Assembly: GCA_016715815.1 (NCBI GenBank)
Contig: JADJXN010000006.1
Coordinates: 1-64,000, forward strand
Direction of reading: 5' to 3'
Length of the DNA stretch: 64,000 bases
From: Oligoflexia bacterium
GTDB lineage: Bacteria > Bdellovibrionota > Bdellovibrionia > JABDDW01
Shown here: positions 16,465-26,109 of the stretch, piece by piece
How the letters are laid out: each line of letters begins with the position of its first letter
How positions within the stretch are numbered: position 1 is the first letter of the stretch
Made by a program: the position numbers and the translations under genes
Notes under the pieces: model-generated
Database searches by the model: none
The model's input: only the letters and a program-made list of their open reading frames with translations
Told to the model about the DNA's origin: nothing

Positions 16465-18895
16465 AAAGGGTGTGCTTGATAACCTCTTCAAAGGTTTTAA
16501 CGGGGTAAAATTTAAGGCCAGCTTTAACACTTTTGGGGATTTCTTTTAGATCGCGCTTGTTGTTAAAAGGTAAAATAATATTTTTATAACCATTTCGTCG
16601 TGCGGCAATTACTTTCTCTCGAATGCCACCTACGGGTAAAACAAGGCCGGTGAGGGTAAGCTCACCTGTCATGGCAAAGCCGGGTTTTATTTTTTTATTC
16701 TTAGCAAGGCTGTATAAACTTGTGGCTAAAGTGATTCCAGCACTGGGACCGTCTTTAGGCACTGCACCAGCTGGAATGTGTAAATGTACGGCTTTATTTT
16801 TAAAAAGCTCTGATGCCTTTTTGTCAGAAGATAGCATTTTTTTAACATAGGTCCATGCAATGTTGGCACTTTCTGTCATAACATTACCCATTTGGCCAGT
16901 GAGTTTTAGCTGAGCCTCTTTGCTATCAACAGCAACGCTTTCAATAGTAAGCGTATCCCCGCCCATTGCTGTCCAAGCAAGGCCAATAGACATGCCAGCT
17001 CTTAGCTCAGGCTTTTCACTAGTGGTGAAATAGGGTGCACCAATAAGGTCTTCCAAATCTTTTGGCAAAACTGCAGCTTTAAACTTTTTATTAGTAGCAA
17101 TTTTAAGAGCCTGTTTGCGGCAAATTTGTTCAATAAATTGCTCAAGGCTTCTCACTCCTGCTTCGCGGGCATAGCCTTCAATAATAGCTTTTATGGTATT
17201 TTTGGGTAAATTGAGTTGAAGTTTTTTAAGCCCATTTTTCTTAAGTTGTTTTGGTAAAATATATTTTTCTGCAATGGCAAGCTTTTCATCCATAATGTAG
17301 CCAGGAATTCTAATCACCTGCATTCTATCTAAAAGTGGTTGAGGGATGGTATCAAGCTGGTTAGCTGTGCAGACAAATAAAATTTGGCTAGCATCAAAGT
17401 TCACATCTAAATAATGATCCATAAATTCAACATTCTGTTCTGGGTCTAAAACTTCTAAAAGAGCACTTGAGGGGTCTCCTCTAAAATCATGGCCCATTTT
17501 GTCAACTTCATCGATCATAAAAACAGGGTTATTCACACCTGCCTTTTTTAAACCTTGAATCACTTTTCCAGGCATTGCACCAATGTAAGTACGTCTGTGG
17601 CCTTTAATCTCTGCTTCATCGCGCATTCCACCAACGCTGAATCTAAAAAAGGGTCTGTTTAATGCACGGGCTATACTTTTACCTAAAGAGGTTTTACCAA
17701 CCCCTGGTGGGCCCACAAGACAAATAATACTTCCCTTATTGTCATTTTTTAATTTTCTAACAGCAATAAATTCTAAAATTCTATCTTTTACGTCTTCAAG
17801 ACCGTAGTGGTCTTCTTCTAAAACTTTTTGTGCGTTTGATATTTTATGATTCTCTTTTGAAGAAATTCCCCAAGGCAAAGATGTAAGCCAATCAAGATAA
17901 TTATAAGTAACGCCGTACTCTGGGCTGTTTTCATTTAATAAATTTAGTTTTTCAATTTCTTCTTTATATTTTTTCTCAGCCTCCGCTGAAAATTTAAGTT
18001 TTGCTGCGCGCTCAGAGAACTTTTTAAAGGCATTTGTTTTTTCATCCTCGGTATGGCCCAATTCTTTTTTAATAAGTTTTAACTGCTCATTTAAAAAAAA
18101 CTCTCTCTGGGTTTTTGAAACATTTTGGTTAATTTGGTCTGTTATTTTTGATTGGAGCTGGTAAACATCAGTTTCTTTTTTTAAAACTAAAAGCAGTTTT
18201 TCAAGGCGTTTTTTAACATCAAATGTAGATAAAAAATCCAAATAGGTTTGGTGGTCTCGAATAAGAATACTAGATAAAAGATCACTCATTTTTCCTGGGC
18301 CATCAACATTTGCCAAAGCTAAGCGCATTTCCTCATTAATAAGGGGGTTGTCTTGGCTAATAGCTTTAAATTGGTTAACCACCGCTCTTGCGTAGGCTTC
18401 TGTTTCGGTGTCACCAAAATAAATATCATCATGGTAGCTGGCATTGGCTATAAATATGTCAGGGCTAGCTTCAAAAACTTCAGCAATTCTAAAGCGCTTA
18501 ATACAACTTACTAAAACAGAAATGCCTCCATCAGGAAGGTTAATTTTTTTTAGAATTCTTGCAGCAATTCCAATATGAAAAAGCTGGTTTGGTAAAATAA
18601 CTCCGTCATGAACTTTTTGGCTAACGGCTATACCAACATAAGGCATTTCTTTATGTTGATTTTTTTGACTTAAAACAAAATCGATTACATTTTTGTGATG
18701 CTGTTTTGTAAAAATCAGGGGCACAATCATGCCTGGGAAAATAATAGCCTGAGGAACCATGAGTAGTGGGAGTTTGGCTGGTAATGTGTCTTTAATTTGA
18801 GCTATTTTTTTAGATGAAGCATCACTAGGGTTTAAGTATTTATTTTGCCCTTCGGGTAAGTTGTTGTCTTTATTGTCTTTATCCAGCTCAGCCAT
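16463..18895 (-). CDS. lon: ATP-dependent protease Lon
   Basis: About 810 residues from the ATG at 18895; the frame stays open upstream to a TTG, but MAELDKDNKD is the natural start. Order: N-terminal LON substrate domain (LPLLMVPQAIIFPGM), coiled region, AAA+ module with GPPGVGKT and MIDEVDKMG, and protease domain with Ser718 in PKDGPSAG and Lys761 in GGIREK, 43 residues apart as in E. coli Lon. It degrades damaged and regulatory proteins in the cytoplasm. Its TAG stop is partly formed by the palindromic element. Confidence 0.96.
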   Translation of the reverse strand: MAELDKDNKDNNLPEGQNKYLNPSDASSKKIAQIKDTLPAKLPLLMVPQAIIFPGMIVPLIFTKQHHKNVIDFVLSQKNQHKEMPYVGIAVSQKVHDGVILPNQLFHIGIAARILKKINLPDGGISVLVSCIKRFRIAEVFEASPDIFIANASYHDDIYFGDTETEAYARAVVNQFKAISQDNPLINEEMRLALANVDGPGKMSDLLSSILIRDHQTYLDFLSTFDVKKRLEKLLLVLKKETDVYQLQSKITDQINQNVSKTQREFFLNEQLKLIKKELGHTEDEKTNAFKKFSERAAKLKFSAEAEKKYKEEIEKLNLLNENSPEYGVTYNYLDWLTSLPWGISSKENHKISNAQKVLEEDHYGLEDVKDRILEFIAVRKLKNDNKGSIICLVGPPGVGKTSLGKSIARALNRPFFRFSVGGMRDEAEIKGHRRTYIGAMPGKVIQGLKKAGVNNPVFMIDEVDKMGHDFRGDPSSALLEVLDPEQNVEFMDHYLDVNFDASQILFVCTANQLDTIPQPLLDRMQVIRIPGYIMDEKLAIAEKYILPKQLKKNGLKKLQLNLPKNTIKAIIEGYAREAGVRSLEQFIEQICRKQALKIATNKKFKAAVLPKDLEDLIGAPYFTTSEKPELRAGMSIGLAWTAMGGDTLTIESVAVDSKEAQLKLTGQMGNVMTESANIAWTYVKKMLSSDKKASELFKNKAVHLHIPAGAVPKDGPSAGITLATSLYSLAKNKKIKPGFAMTGELTLTGLVLPVGGIREKVIAARRNGYKNIILPFNNKRDLKEIPKSVKAGLKFYPVKTFEEVIKHTL

Positions 18896-18945
18896 AAAAC
18901 AAATCTGTGAAGCCAAGTGCAATATGTCAAAGGGCGCAAAAACAT

Positions 18946-19734
18946 TTAACTTTGTGTGGTTTCAGGTAGTCTTAGGGCGGCTGTATTAAAGCCAGCATCT
19001 ACATAATGAATTTCCCCGGTAACACCACTGGCCAGATCACTTACAAAATATAATCCTGATTTAGCCACCTCTTCGGCTGTGATGTTGCGCTTTAGTGCAC
19101 TCATTTGCCCAACAGAATCAAGAAGGGATCTAAAACCTCTTACACCTGAGGCCGCTAAAGTTTTAACAGGGCCTGCTGAAATAGCGTTACATCTAATGTT
19201 TTTAGAACCTAACTCCCAAGCTAAATAGCGCACACTAGATTCAAGTGCCGCTTTTGCAACGCCCATAATATTATAATTTTGTACAACTTTTACTGAGCCT
19301 AAGTAGCTAAGTGTTAAAACAGATCCGCCAGGATTCATCATGTGTTGTGCTTCTTTCACTAAGCCAATTAAAGAGTAGGCTGAAATATCAAGGGCCACTC
19401 TAAAGCCTTCTCTTGTGGTATTTAAAAAACTTCCACTCAACTCTTCTTTGTTGGCATAACCTATGGAGTGAATAAGAATATCAAAATTATCCCAATGTTT
19501 TTTAAGATCAATAAAAAGTTGTTTAATTTCTTCATCACTTCCCACATCACAGGGAAGAACAATTTTACAACCAAGCTCTTCGCTTAAAGGTACTACTCTT
19601 TTTTTAATAGCATCACCTGAATAAGTAAGGGCAATTTCTGCCCCTTCTTGTTTAAAAACTTGTGCCATGGCCCAGGCTATGGAGCGTTCATTGGCAACAC
19701 CTAAAATGAGGGCTTTTTTACCTTTAAGGAGCAT
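18946..19734 (-). CDS. fabI: enoyl-[acyl-carrier-protein] reductase FabI
   Basis: 262 residues, short-chain dehydrogenase fold. The NAD-binding start GVANERSIAWAMAQ, HSIGYA, and the catalytic Tyr and Lys six residues apart (NYNIMGVAK) mark FabI, which reduces the enoyl-ACP double bond in the last step of fatty-acid elongation. Length is typical. It lies 50 bp upstream of lon on the same strand and is divergent from the protease-like gene at 19773. Confidence 0.95.
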   Translation of the reverse strand: MLLKGKKALILGVANERSIAWAMAQVFKQEGAEIALTYSGDAIKKRVVPLSEELGCKIVLPCDVGSDEEIKQLFIDLKKHWDNFDILIHSIGYANKEELSGSFLNTTREGFRVALDISAYSLIGLVKEAQHMMNPGGSVLTLSYLGSVKVVQNYNIMGVAKAALESSVRYLAWELGSKNIRCNAISAGPVKTLAASGVRGFRSLLDSVGQMSALKRNITAEEVAKSGLYFVSDLASGVTGEIHYVDAGFNTAALRLPETTQS

Positions 19735-19772
19735 ACTTAATAGTATATAGTCCTAACTTTGAAAGGCATCAA

Positions 19773-20510
19773 ATGAAAGTTTTACTTTTTTTTATATCTT
19801 TGCTTGCTTTTGGTGCCCCCAAATATGGCATTAATGCTACGCCATTATCAAAAAAAAATGATTTTATAAGAAAAAGCCCGGCCCCAGATTATTGGATGCT
19901 TTCCCCATATTATGTTGGGCAAGATAACGACTCTTCTTGCTCAGCCGCAACACTTGTTACCTTACTTAATGGGGTAAGGCTATCATCTGAGTTAACTCAA
20001 AAAGACGAGCTAGTAACGCAAGCCTCTTTAAGAGAAAAATTCTCTGATGAGAAATATAAATTTAGCGTTTGTGGGGACTCGGCGTTGGCGTTGGCTAATG
20101 GTGTTGCGCAGTTAGGGGTGAGTGTTAAGAGATTTTCTGAGGTGTTAAAAGGTGCCCTTGACAAATTAAAAATTAAATACCACGAAGTCAAAGTAGTAGA
20201 AATTGATCATAAAAACCTAAAACAATCACAAAAACAACTAGAAAGCATTTTAAATGAAAATGAAAAATCTAATAGAGATGTTGTGGTTTTAAATTTTACC
20301 CAAGGCATTTTAACTGGTGATGAAGAGGGAATGATTGGTCACATTGCCCTTGTTGGTGCTTATGATGCAAAAAATAAAATGGTTTTAATTTTAGACCCTG
20401 ATAGAAAATGGTATGAGCCCTACTGGTCCCCATTAAATGCTGTTTTTAAAGCTGTTAGTGATTCTCGTTCAGACCCTAAACCCGGCTATGTATACTTAAA
20501 ATTAAAATGA
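19773..20510 (+). CDS. exported phytochelatin-synthase-like cysteine peptidase
   Basis: 245 residues with a short signal peptide (MKVLLFFISLLAFGA). The papain-like C83 triad is visible: Cys56 in DNDSSCSAATLVTLLNG, His190 in GHIALVGAYD and Asp208 in LILDPDRKWYEPYW. The His-Asp spacing of 18 equals that of plant PCS (His162/Asp180). Bacterial members cut glutathione to gamma-Glu-Cys and rarely polymerise it. The export signal suggests a periplasmic peptidase on glutathione or related peptides. The next gene's start overlaps its stop by 4 bp. Confidence 0.82.
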   Translation: MKVLLFFISLLAFGAPKYGINATPLSKKNDFIRKSPAPDYWMLSPYYVGQDNDSSCSAATLVTLLNGVRLSSELTQKDELVTQASLREKFSDEKYKFSVCGDSALALANGVAQLGVSVKRFSEVLKGALDKLKIKYHEVKVVEIDHKNLKQSQKQLESILNENEKSNRDVVVLNFTQGILTGDEEGMIGHIALVGAYDAKNKMVLILDPDRKWYEPYWSPLNAVFKAVSDSRSDPKPGYVYLKLK

Positions 20511-21331
20511 CACAACTTTGGAAAGAACAAACATTTATAGGATTTGATACAGAAACCACTGGCAAGTACCCCTTGGCCGCTGAAGTTGTGGAAGTGGCAG
20601 CAGTAAAATGGCGGAGCGGAAAAATTGTTGATAAGTTTGAGTCCTTTGTAAGGCCAAAAGAAAAAATGAGTGATTTTATAATTGGCATTCATAAAATCAC
20701 AAATGAGATGGTAGAAAATGCACCTTTGGCAAAAGAAGTTTTACCAAAGTTTTTGGAATTTATTAAAGATGGAATTTTAATAGCCCACCATGCTCCTTTT
20801 GATATGGGTTTTATTAGTGCAGAGCTTGAAAAGCTAAATTTAAATTTGCCAACCAATAAAGTTATTTGCACAAGCCTACTTTCAAGAAAACTTTTCCCGC
20901 ACACACTTAACCACCGTCTAGCAACTCTGGTAGAATATTTTGGAATAAAAGTAGTGCATGCCCACAGGGCTTTAGAGGATAGTAAAGCTTGTTTAGAGAT
21001 TGCATTAAAATGTATGGAAAAAGTTGGTGAAAGCGCAACTATGGAATTAATTTACCAAGCACAAGGTGGCGCATTAGAGTGGAGTAATTATTCTGTTAAA
21101 GATTTGAATGAAAACCCACAGTATTCAGCGCTTGTTGAGGCTTCGCAAAAAAAACTTCTCACAGAAATCGTGTATGAAGGCGGTTCCAACCCCGGTAAGC
21201 CAAGAAATATAATTCCTCAAGGAATTGTACGCAACCCACAAGGGGATTATGTGGTGGGGTTTGATAATTCTGACCAAAAAGAAAAGCGCTATTATTTAAA
21301 CCGAATTAAGAGTTCTAAAATTTTAGATTAG
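20507..21331 (+). CDS. DEDDh 3'-5' exonuclease with WYL-like C-terminus
   Basis: 274 residues. The DnaQ-type exonuclease domain (1-170) has all DEDDh residues: Asp14 and Glu16 (FDTETTG), Asp99 (HHAPFDMGF), His153 and Asp158 (HAHRALEDSKA). Residues of about 205-274 (KLLTEIVYEGGSNPGKPRNI ... GDYVVGFDNSDQKEKRYYLN) resemble a WYL domain, a ligand- or nucleic-acid-sensing fold. It could be a stand-alone proofreading or repair nuclease whose activity is tuned by the tail. Translationally coupled to the PCS-like gene. Confidence 0.82.
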   Translation: MTQLWKEQTFIGFDTETTGKYPLAAEVVEVAAVKWRSGKIVDKFESFVRPKEKMSDFIIGIHKITNEMVENAPLAKEVLPKFLEFIKDGILIAHHAPFDMGFISAELEKLNLNLPTNKVICTSLLSRKLFPHTLNHRLATLVEYFGIKVVHAHRALEDSKACLEIALKCMEKVGESATMELIYQAQGGALEWSNYSVKDLNENPQYSALVEASQKKLLTEIVYEGGSNPGKPRNIIPQGIVRNPQGDYVVGFDNSDQKEKRYYLNRIKSSKILD

Positions 21332-21333
21332 AA

Positions 21334-22219
21334 TTATTTTTTACTTAAGCTCTCATTAATTTTATCAGCCAGGCGCTCAAGCTCTTTAAACTCATCTCCC
21401 GTTCTTAACTTTAATTTTGCGTCCTTGCCTTGAAGGCGCATATCTAAAAACCTCTCAAAAGCATAAATGGGGCCAGCTGCACGGTGGGATAAAATCATTC
21501 CAACAACAAAAAGCATAAGGGCTGAAAATAATGTGACAACTATAAAGGTGAGAATGTAGGGAATTAAGAATTGATTATCAATAGCACTATTGACTCCGCG
21601 GAGTTCATGCAAAGTAACACGTAAATAAGTGTAACTATAAGTGCCTGCAATGATAGAGAGACCAAAACCTACAAGCATTAAAGAAACGCAATATTTAAGT
21701 TGGTATTTAATATTTATCCAATAACTTTTACGTAAATTTTCAACGGGCCATAAAGCCTTTCCCTCTTTAATAAAGGCCAAAACTATCATGCCGTAACCTA
21801 CCCACTGAAGGACATCTGCTAAATTAAATGCAGGAGTAGAATTTTTGTGGACTGCCAATAATTAAAAAATCAACCACATAGCCCCAAATAATTCTATCAG
21901 TCACGTTGCCAATAATTCCGCCAATGAGAAAAGAAAGGCCTGCACGCATGACCAAAGATTTAGTTGGAAGCATAAATTGAATCAGCGCAAAAACAAAAAG
22001 TAAAAAAGCTCCTCCTGTTGAAAGGCTCACTATTCTTAAAACTGCGGGAAGATGGCTGAACAATCCCATAATGGCGCCATGGTTATGGTGCAAAACAAGT
22101 CCAAAGGGACCATAAAATTCCATATGTGTAATACTTGTAGCTAAATGCTTTGTAATTCGGTCAACCCCCCATGTGAAAACAAATGGAGTAAAGACAATAA
22201 TCCAATCCCTTTTTTTCAT
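21334..22219 (-). CDS. lspA: lipoprotein signal peptidase fused to a two-TM HAMP module, apparent frameshift
   Basis: The first frame (from 22219) has LspA helices with conserved Asp20 and catalytic Asp in DRIIWGYVVDFL, then stops after KFYSCI. The essential FNLADV motif with the second catalytic Asp appears in the +1 frame and stays open to 21334. The switch is at an A5 run (21842-21846); removing one A restores a protein of about 290 residues. Beyond LspA's usual 160-170 it continues, without a plausible new start, into two more membrane helices and a HAMP-like end (LRTGDEFKELERLADKINE). LspA cleaves prolipoprotein signals. Confidence 0.8.
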
Positions 22220-23086
22220 TTAGGCCCCTTCAACTTTATTGCGCCCTTTTTTCTTTGCCATGTAAAGTGCTTTGTCTGCTTTTTCAATTAATTCTTCAGC
22301 ACTTGTCCCATCAATGGGGTAACAAGAAACTCCAATACTCAGTGTAAAAACATGGTTATTTTGCGTATCAATTTTTGTTTGTTCCATTTCATGTCTAATT
22401 CTTTGTGCAACTTCCATGGCTGTAGATTTATTTGTTTCAGGTAAAACCATAGCAAATTCTTCGCCTCCGTAACGGGAAATGCTATCTGCAGTGCGGGTGG
22501 CTTTATTTAAATGTTGAGCTATTTGATTTAAAGCTTTATCTCCGGCTGGGTGGCCAAATTTGTCGTTATAGGCTTTAAAGTAATCCACATCAATCATGAG
22601 AAGACTAAAAATTCTTTTGTGGCGCTCGGCTCTATCAATCTCACGTCTTATTTTTTCTTGAAAGTAGCGGTGGTTTGTAAGCCCTGTTACTGGATCCTTT
22701 ACAGATTTTTCAAGATCAAGGTAATGCAGCAAGGCCTCTTGGAGCTGTAACCTTAATGTATCATTATCCCAAGGTTTCATAATAAAACGGTGAACCTGTG
22801 CTTGGTTTATAGCGCGCATCATACCTTCAAGCTCAATTTGGCCTGAGAGCATAACTCTAATTATTTGTGGGTACTTAATTTTTACTTCACTTAAAAGTTC
22901 TACCCCCCTCATGCCAGGCATTTGCTCATCGCTTAAAACTATGCATATTTCCGGTTGGGTTTCTAAAGTCTTCAGGGCTTCAGTAGCATTGGCAGCCAAT
23001 AAAACCTCAAACTCCTTATTGAGGGTGCGTTTTAGGGCATCCCGTGTGTGGGATTCATCATCTACAACTAAAATCTTTGGAAGCAT
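22220..23086 (-). CDS. response regulator diguanylate cyclase (REC-GGDEF)
   Basis: 288 residues. Receiver domain 1-120 with acidic DD at 9-10, phospho-acceptor Asp53 (LSDEQMPGM) and Lys104 (KPW). GGDEF domain 130-288 with active-site GGEEF at 207-211. An inhibitory I-site, RTAD, lies five residues before it. It should make cyclic di-GMP under control of an unseen histidine kinase and feedback inhibition. Its stop abuts the lspA start (TAAATG), so the two are one transcript. Confidence 0.93.
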   Translation of the reverse strand: MLPKILVVDDESHTRDALKRTLNKEFEVLLAANATEALKTLETQPEICIVLSDEQMPGMRGVELLSEVKIKYPQIIRVMLSGQIELEGMMRAINQAQVHRFIMKPWDNDTLRLQLQEALLHYLDLEKSVKDPVTGLTNHRYFQEKIRREIDRAERHKRIFSLLMIDVDYFKAYNDKFGHPAGDKALNQIAQHLNKATRTADSISRYGGEEFAMVLPETNKSTAMEVAQRIRHEMEQTKIDTQNNHVFTLSIGVSCYPIDGTSAEELIEKADKALYMAKKKGRNKVEGA

Positions 23087-23149
23087 AATTGAAAGTGTCC
23101 CCTAATGATTGGGTTGAAATCAAGTAACTTTCAGGTTCTACTATTAGAG

Positions 23150-24544
23150 ATGAAAATATCGCTATTGCTTTGCGTTATAGGGTCTTTTTATTTTCCAGCA
23201 AGTGCTGCAACTCTAAATTCAAAAACTGTTGCAGAAAAAATGGAAAATATTATTGCCCAATCAGGAATTAAAAAAAACCATCTTGGACTTTTAGCTAAAA
23301 CTTTAAGTGGAGATGAGATTTTTAGTTTAAACGCTAAAAATAAAATGATCCCCGCCTCTATTACTAAACTTATTACTGCAGCAGCAGTGCTGGAGACATT
23401 TAAACCAGATCATCAGTTTAAAACTCAAATTTTTTATGATTCAAAAGGAAATTTATATCTTAAAGGCAGTGGAGACCCTGCTTTTGTTTCTGAAAAAATG
23501 TGGGTACTTGTAAATGATTTTTTAAGAGCCGGTATTAAAAAAGTAAGTGGAAATATAATTGTAGATGAGTCGTTTTTTGATTCAGAAAAAGTAGATCCAG
23601 CCCGTGAAGAAGATTCCAGTGACAGAGCTTATAATGCTCCCATTTCAGCGCTCTCATTTAACTGGAACAGTGCCAATATTTATGTGCGTCCAGGCGCAAG
23701 TACTGGAGAGAAAGCATTGGTTTGGGCCGACCCAGAAAATGACTATGTGGTGTTAAAAAATAAAACCATCACATCGGCAAAAAAAACAGATCTTAATGTT
23801 GATAGAGATGTCTTAGATGGGCGAGATGTTATAACAGTGAGTGGCCAAATAGGCATTAAAAGTGAAGAGAAAAGAGTTTTTAAAAACATTACTGACCCAG
23901 CGCTTTACGCAGGTTCTAATTTAAAATCATTTTTAAAACAACGTGGCATTGAAGTTGTTGGTAATGTTGTAAGGGGCAGCGTTTTGTCAAATGCTACTCT
24001 AGTTGCATCTGTGGATAGCGACCGGTTGCATGATATAATTACTGGCATGAACAAGTTTTCTAATAATTTTATTGCAGAAATGCTTTCAAAAAACATGGCG
24101 GCAGATCTTACTGGGAGGCCAGGGAAGATGACTGTAGCAGTTGAAAAAATAAAAGACTTTTTAAAAGAAAATTTGGGAATTTTGCCTTCAGAATATAATT
24201 TGGCAAGTGTTTCAGGTTTTTCCCGTAAAAATAGTTTTACTGCCACACATTTTACAGACTTATTAGTATGGGCAAAAAAGAATTTTTTTATTGCACCAGA
24301 GTTTATGCATAGTCTTCCCATTGCAGGAGTTGATGGCACATTAGAAAAGCGCTTTAAGGGCACCATGGGGGAGAGGTCCATTAGAGCAAAAACCGGATTA
24401 TTAAATGGGGTTGTTGCGCTTTCAGGTTATGCGGGTCGCAAAAATGGAGAGGAGATAGTATTTACTTTTATGTTTAACGGTTCAGAAAATGAGGCCCATG
24501 TCAGAAATGTTTTTGATGCTCTGGCTACCCAACTTGTCAAATGA
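23150..24544 (+). CDS. dacB: D-alanyl-D-alanine carboxypeptidase/endopeptidase, PBP4 type
   Basis: 464 residues from the ATG at 23150, chosen because MKISLLLCVIGSFYFPASA is a signal peptide. Peptidase S13 motifs: Ser70-x-x-Lys73 (ASITK), SNN at 304-306 and KTG in RAKTGLLNG. It trims or cuts peptidoglycan crosslinks in the periplasm. The 234-residue gap between SxxK and SxN is close to E. coli PBP4 (244), so the inserted domains seem present. That differs from the domain-III-lacking predatory DacB proteins described in Bdellovibrio. Overlaps mltD by 4 bp. Confidence 0.93.
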   Translation: MKISLLLCVIGSFYFPASAATLNSKTVAEKMENIIAQSGIKKNHLGLLAKTLSGDEIFSLNAKNKMIPASITKLITAAAVLETFKPDHQFKTQIFYDSKGNLYLKGSGDPAFVSEKMWVLVNDFLRAGIKKVSGNIIVDESFFDSEKVDPAREEDSSDRAYNAPISALSFNWNSANIYVRPGASTGEKALVWADPENDYVVLKNKTITSAKKTDLNVDRDVLDGRDVITVSGQIGIKSEEKRVFKNITDPALYAGSNLKSFLKQRGIEVVGNVVRGSVLSNATLVASVDSDRLHDIITGMNKFSNNFIAEMLSKNMAADLTGRPGKMTVAVEKIKDFLKENLGILPSEYNLASVSGFSRKNSFTATHFTDLLVWAKKNFFIAPEFMHSLPIAGVDGTLEKRFKGTMGERSIRAKTGLLNGVVALSGYAGRKNGEEIVFTFMFNGSENEAHVRNVFDALATQLVK

Positions 24545-26094
24545 AGATACTTTTTATAATCCTTAGCATTTTTTTAAGTTCAAATTGTGCACTAGCCTGG
24601 CCCTTTAATTTGGGCTCTCAAAATGAAATTGGCCTTGATGACCTTGATGATAGCGACATAGATGACAAACTCATTGATGAGGAAGTACAAAAACAAATAG
24701 CAAGTCTTGAAATGAAAAAAACCGGCGTGTACTGGAAAAAGCCAGATTTCTCCTCTCAACGAGAAGCTCTGGGTTGGAGCGCAGATGTTTTTAAAGTTCC
24801 ACCAGGCATGCAAGAGAGGGTGAAATTTTGGGTAGATATTTACAGCAAATACACCACAAGGCAAGTCTTGCTACATGATTCAAAATACATAGACATTGTT
24901 TATAAAATCCTAGATTTTTCTGAAATTGAAAATAATAAAAACCTAAATTCCTACCAAAGGGAAAGAGAAAAGAAAAAATTTGTAAAAGACGAAAAAAGAA
25001 AAGTAAAAGAGCAGTTAGAGCGTATACACAAAAAACAATTCAACCCAAGTGAGCTAAGTGAAGAAGACAGGCTCATCTTTGAAAAATTTAAATTTATTCC
25101 TGATAAGAATAAATTTATAGAGGCGCAACACAGGAGACGTCTTAGAATGCAACTTGGGCAAAAAGATCGTTTTGTTTTGGGTATTTATTTTTCTGGCCGC
25201 TACATTCGTGAAATGGAAGAAATTTTTAAGCAAGAGCAGGTCCCTATTGAGCTAACAAGACTTCCTTTTGTTGAAAGCACGTTTAACCTTTATGCCATGT
25301 CTAAGGTCGGTGCTAGCGGTATTTGGCAGTTTATGCGCTCCACTGGAAAATTATTTAAATTAAAAATAGATAATATTCATGACCTTAGAAATGATCCGCT
25401 TACTGCAACAAGGGCGGCTGCAAAACTTTTAAGAACAAATTATAAAATATTAAAAAACTGGCCCCTAGCTGTAACGGGGTACAATCATGGTCCACAAGGA
25501 GTTTTAAGTGTGGCCAGAAAACTTCAGACCGATGATATTAATAATATTGTATGGAACAATTCTAAAAGACGCTTTGGTTTTGCAAGTGAAAATTTTTACG
25601 CTGAATTTTTAGCTGCCCTTCATGTTGAATCAAACGCTACAAGATATTTTGGCAGAATTGAAATTAGTCCCCCACTTATTCATGATGACTTTCCTCTTCC
25701 CAGAAAAGTCTATTTTGGTGAAATAGTGCAGCTTGCAGAAAATATTTTTCCAAAAGAACCTGGCAAAGACACGTTTGATATTTTAAGGCTTTATAACCCT
25801 TATTTTTCAAGATCTGTGATTGCAAATATCAAACAAATTCCTGAAAGTTATAATTTACGTGTACCAAAAGAAACAGCAGTGGCCCTTAAAGAATCTTTAG
25901 ATAAAACCGCAAGTTTTAAACCAAAGCTTGAATTAAAAAATGGGGTATATAAAGTTTTGCCTGGGGATACGCTCAGTGGTATTGCAGCAGAATTTGGTGT
26001 GAAAATAAAAATAATTAGAGAGGCAAATAATTTAGGGGTGAAAGGCTTCATTCGCCCTGGACAAAAGTTGGTCATTCCAGAATCAAGAAACTAG
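24541..26094 (+). CDS. MltD-like lytic transglycosylase with LysM
   Basis: 517 residues. A signal peptide (MKILFIILSIFLSSNCALA) is followed by an acidic and charged N-terminal region rich in Lys/Glu (about 120-205). An SLT domain follows with catalytic Glu245 in RLPFVESTFNL and GASGIWQFM, then a LysM wall-binding domain at the C-terminus (YKVLPGDTLSGIAAEFGV). It cuts glycan strands to 1,6-anhydro ends. Start overlaps the dacB stop, so an endopeptidase and a glycan lyase are made together. Confidence 0.9.
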   Translation: MKILFIILSIFLSSNCALAWPFNLGSQNEIGLDDLDDSDIDDKLIDEEVQKQIASLEMKKTGVYWKKPDFSSQREALGWSADVFKVPPGMQERVKFWVDIYSKYTTRQVLLHDSKYIDIVYKILDFSEIENNKNLNSYQREREKKKFVKDEKRKVKEQLERIHKKQFNPSELSEEDRLIFEKFKFIPDKNKFIEAQHRRRLRMQLGQKDRFVLGIYFSGRYIREMEEIFKQEQVPIELTRLPFVESTFNLYAMSKVGASGIWQFMRSTGKLFKLKIDNIHDLRNDPLTATRAAAKLLRTNYKILKNWPLAVTGYNHGPQGVLSVARKLQTDDINNIVWNNSKRRFGFASENFYAEFLAALHVESNATRYFGRIEISPPLIHDDFPLPRKVYFGEIVQLAENIFPKEPGKDTFDILRLYNPYFSRSVIANIKQIPESYNLRVPKETAVALKESLDKTASFKPKLELKNGVYKVLPGDTLSGIAAEFGVKIKIIREANNLGVKGFIRPGQKLVIPESRN

Positions 26095-26109
26095 TGCTAC
26101 TCTTTTAAT

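Noticed and set aside
21334..21858. HAMP protein as a gene separate from lspA
   Set aside because: It begins with the LspA active-site motif FNLADV and has no plausible start after the LspA part, so one fused gene fits better.
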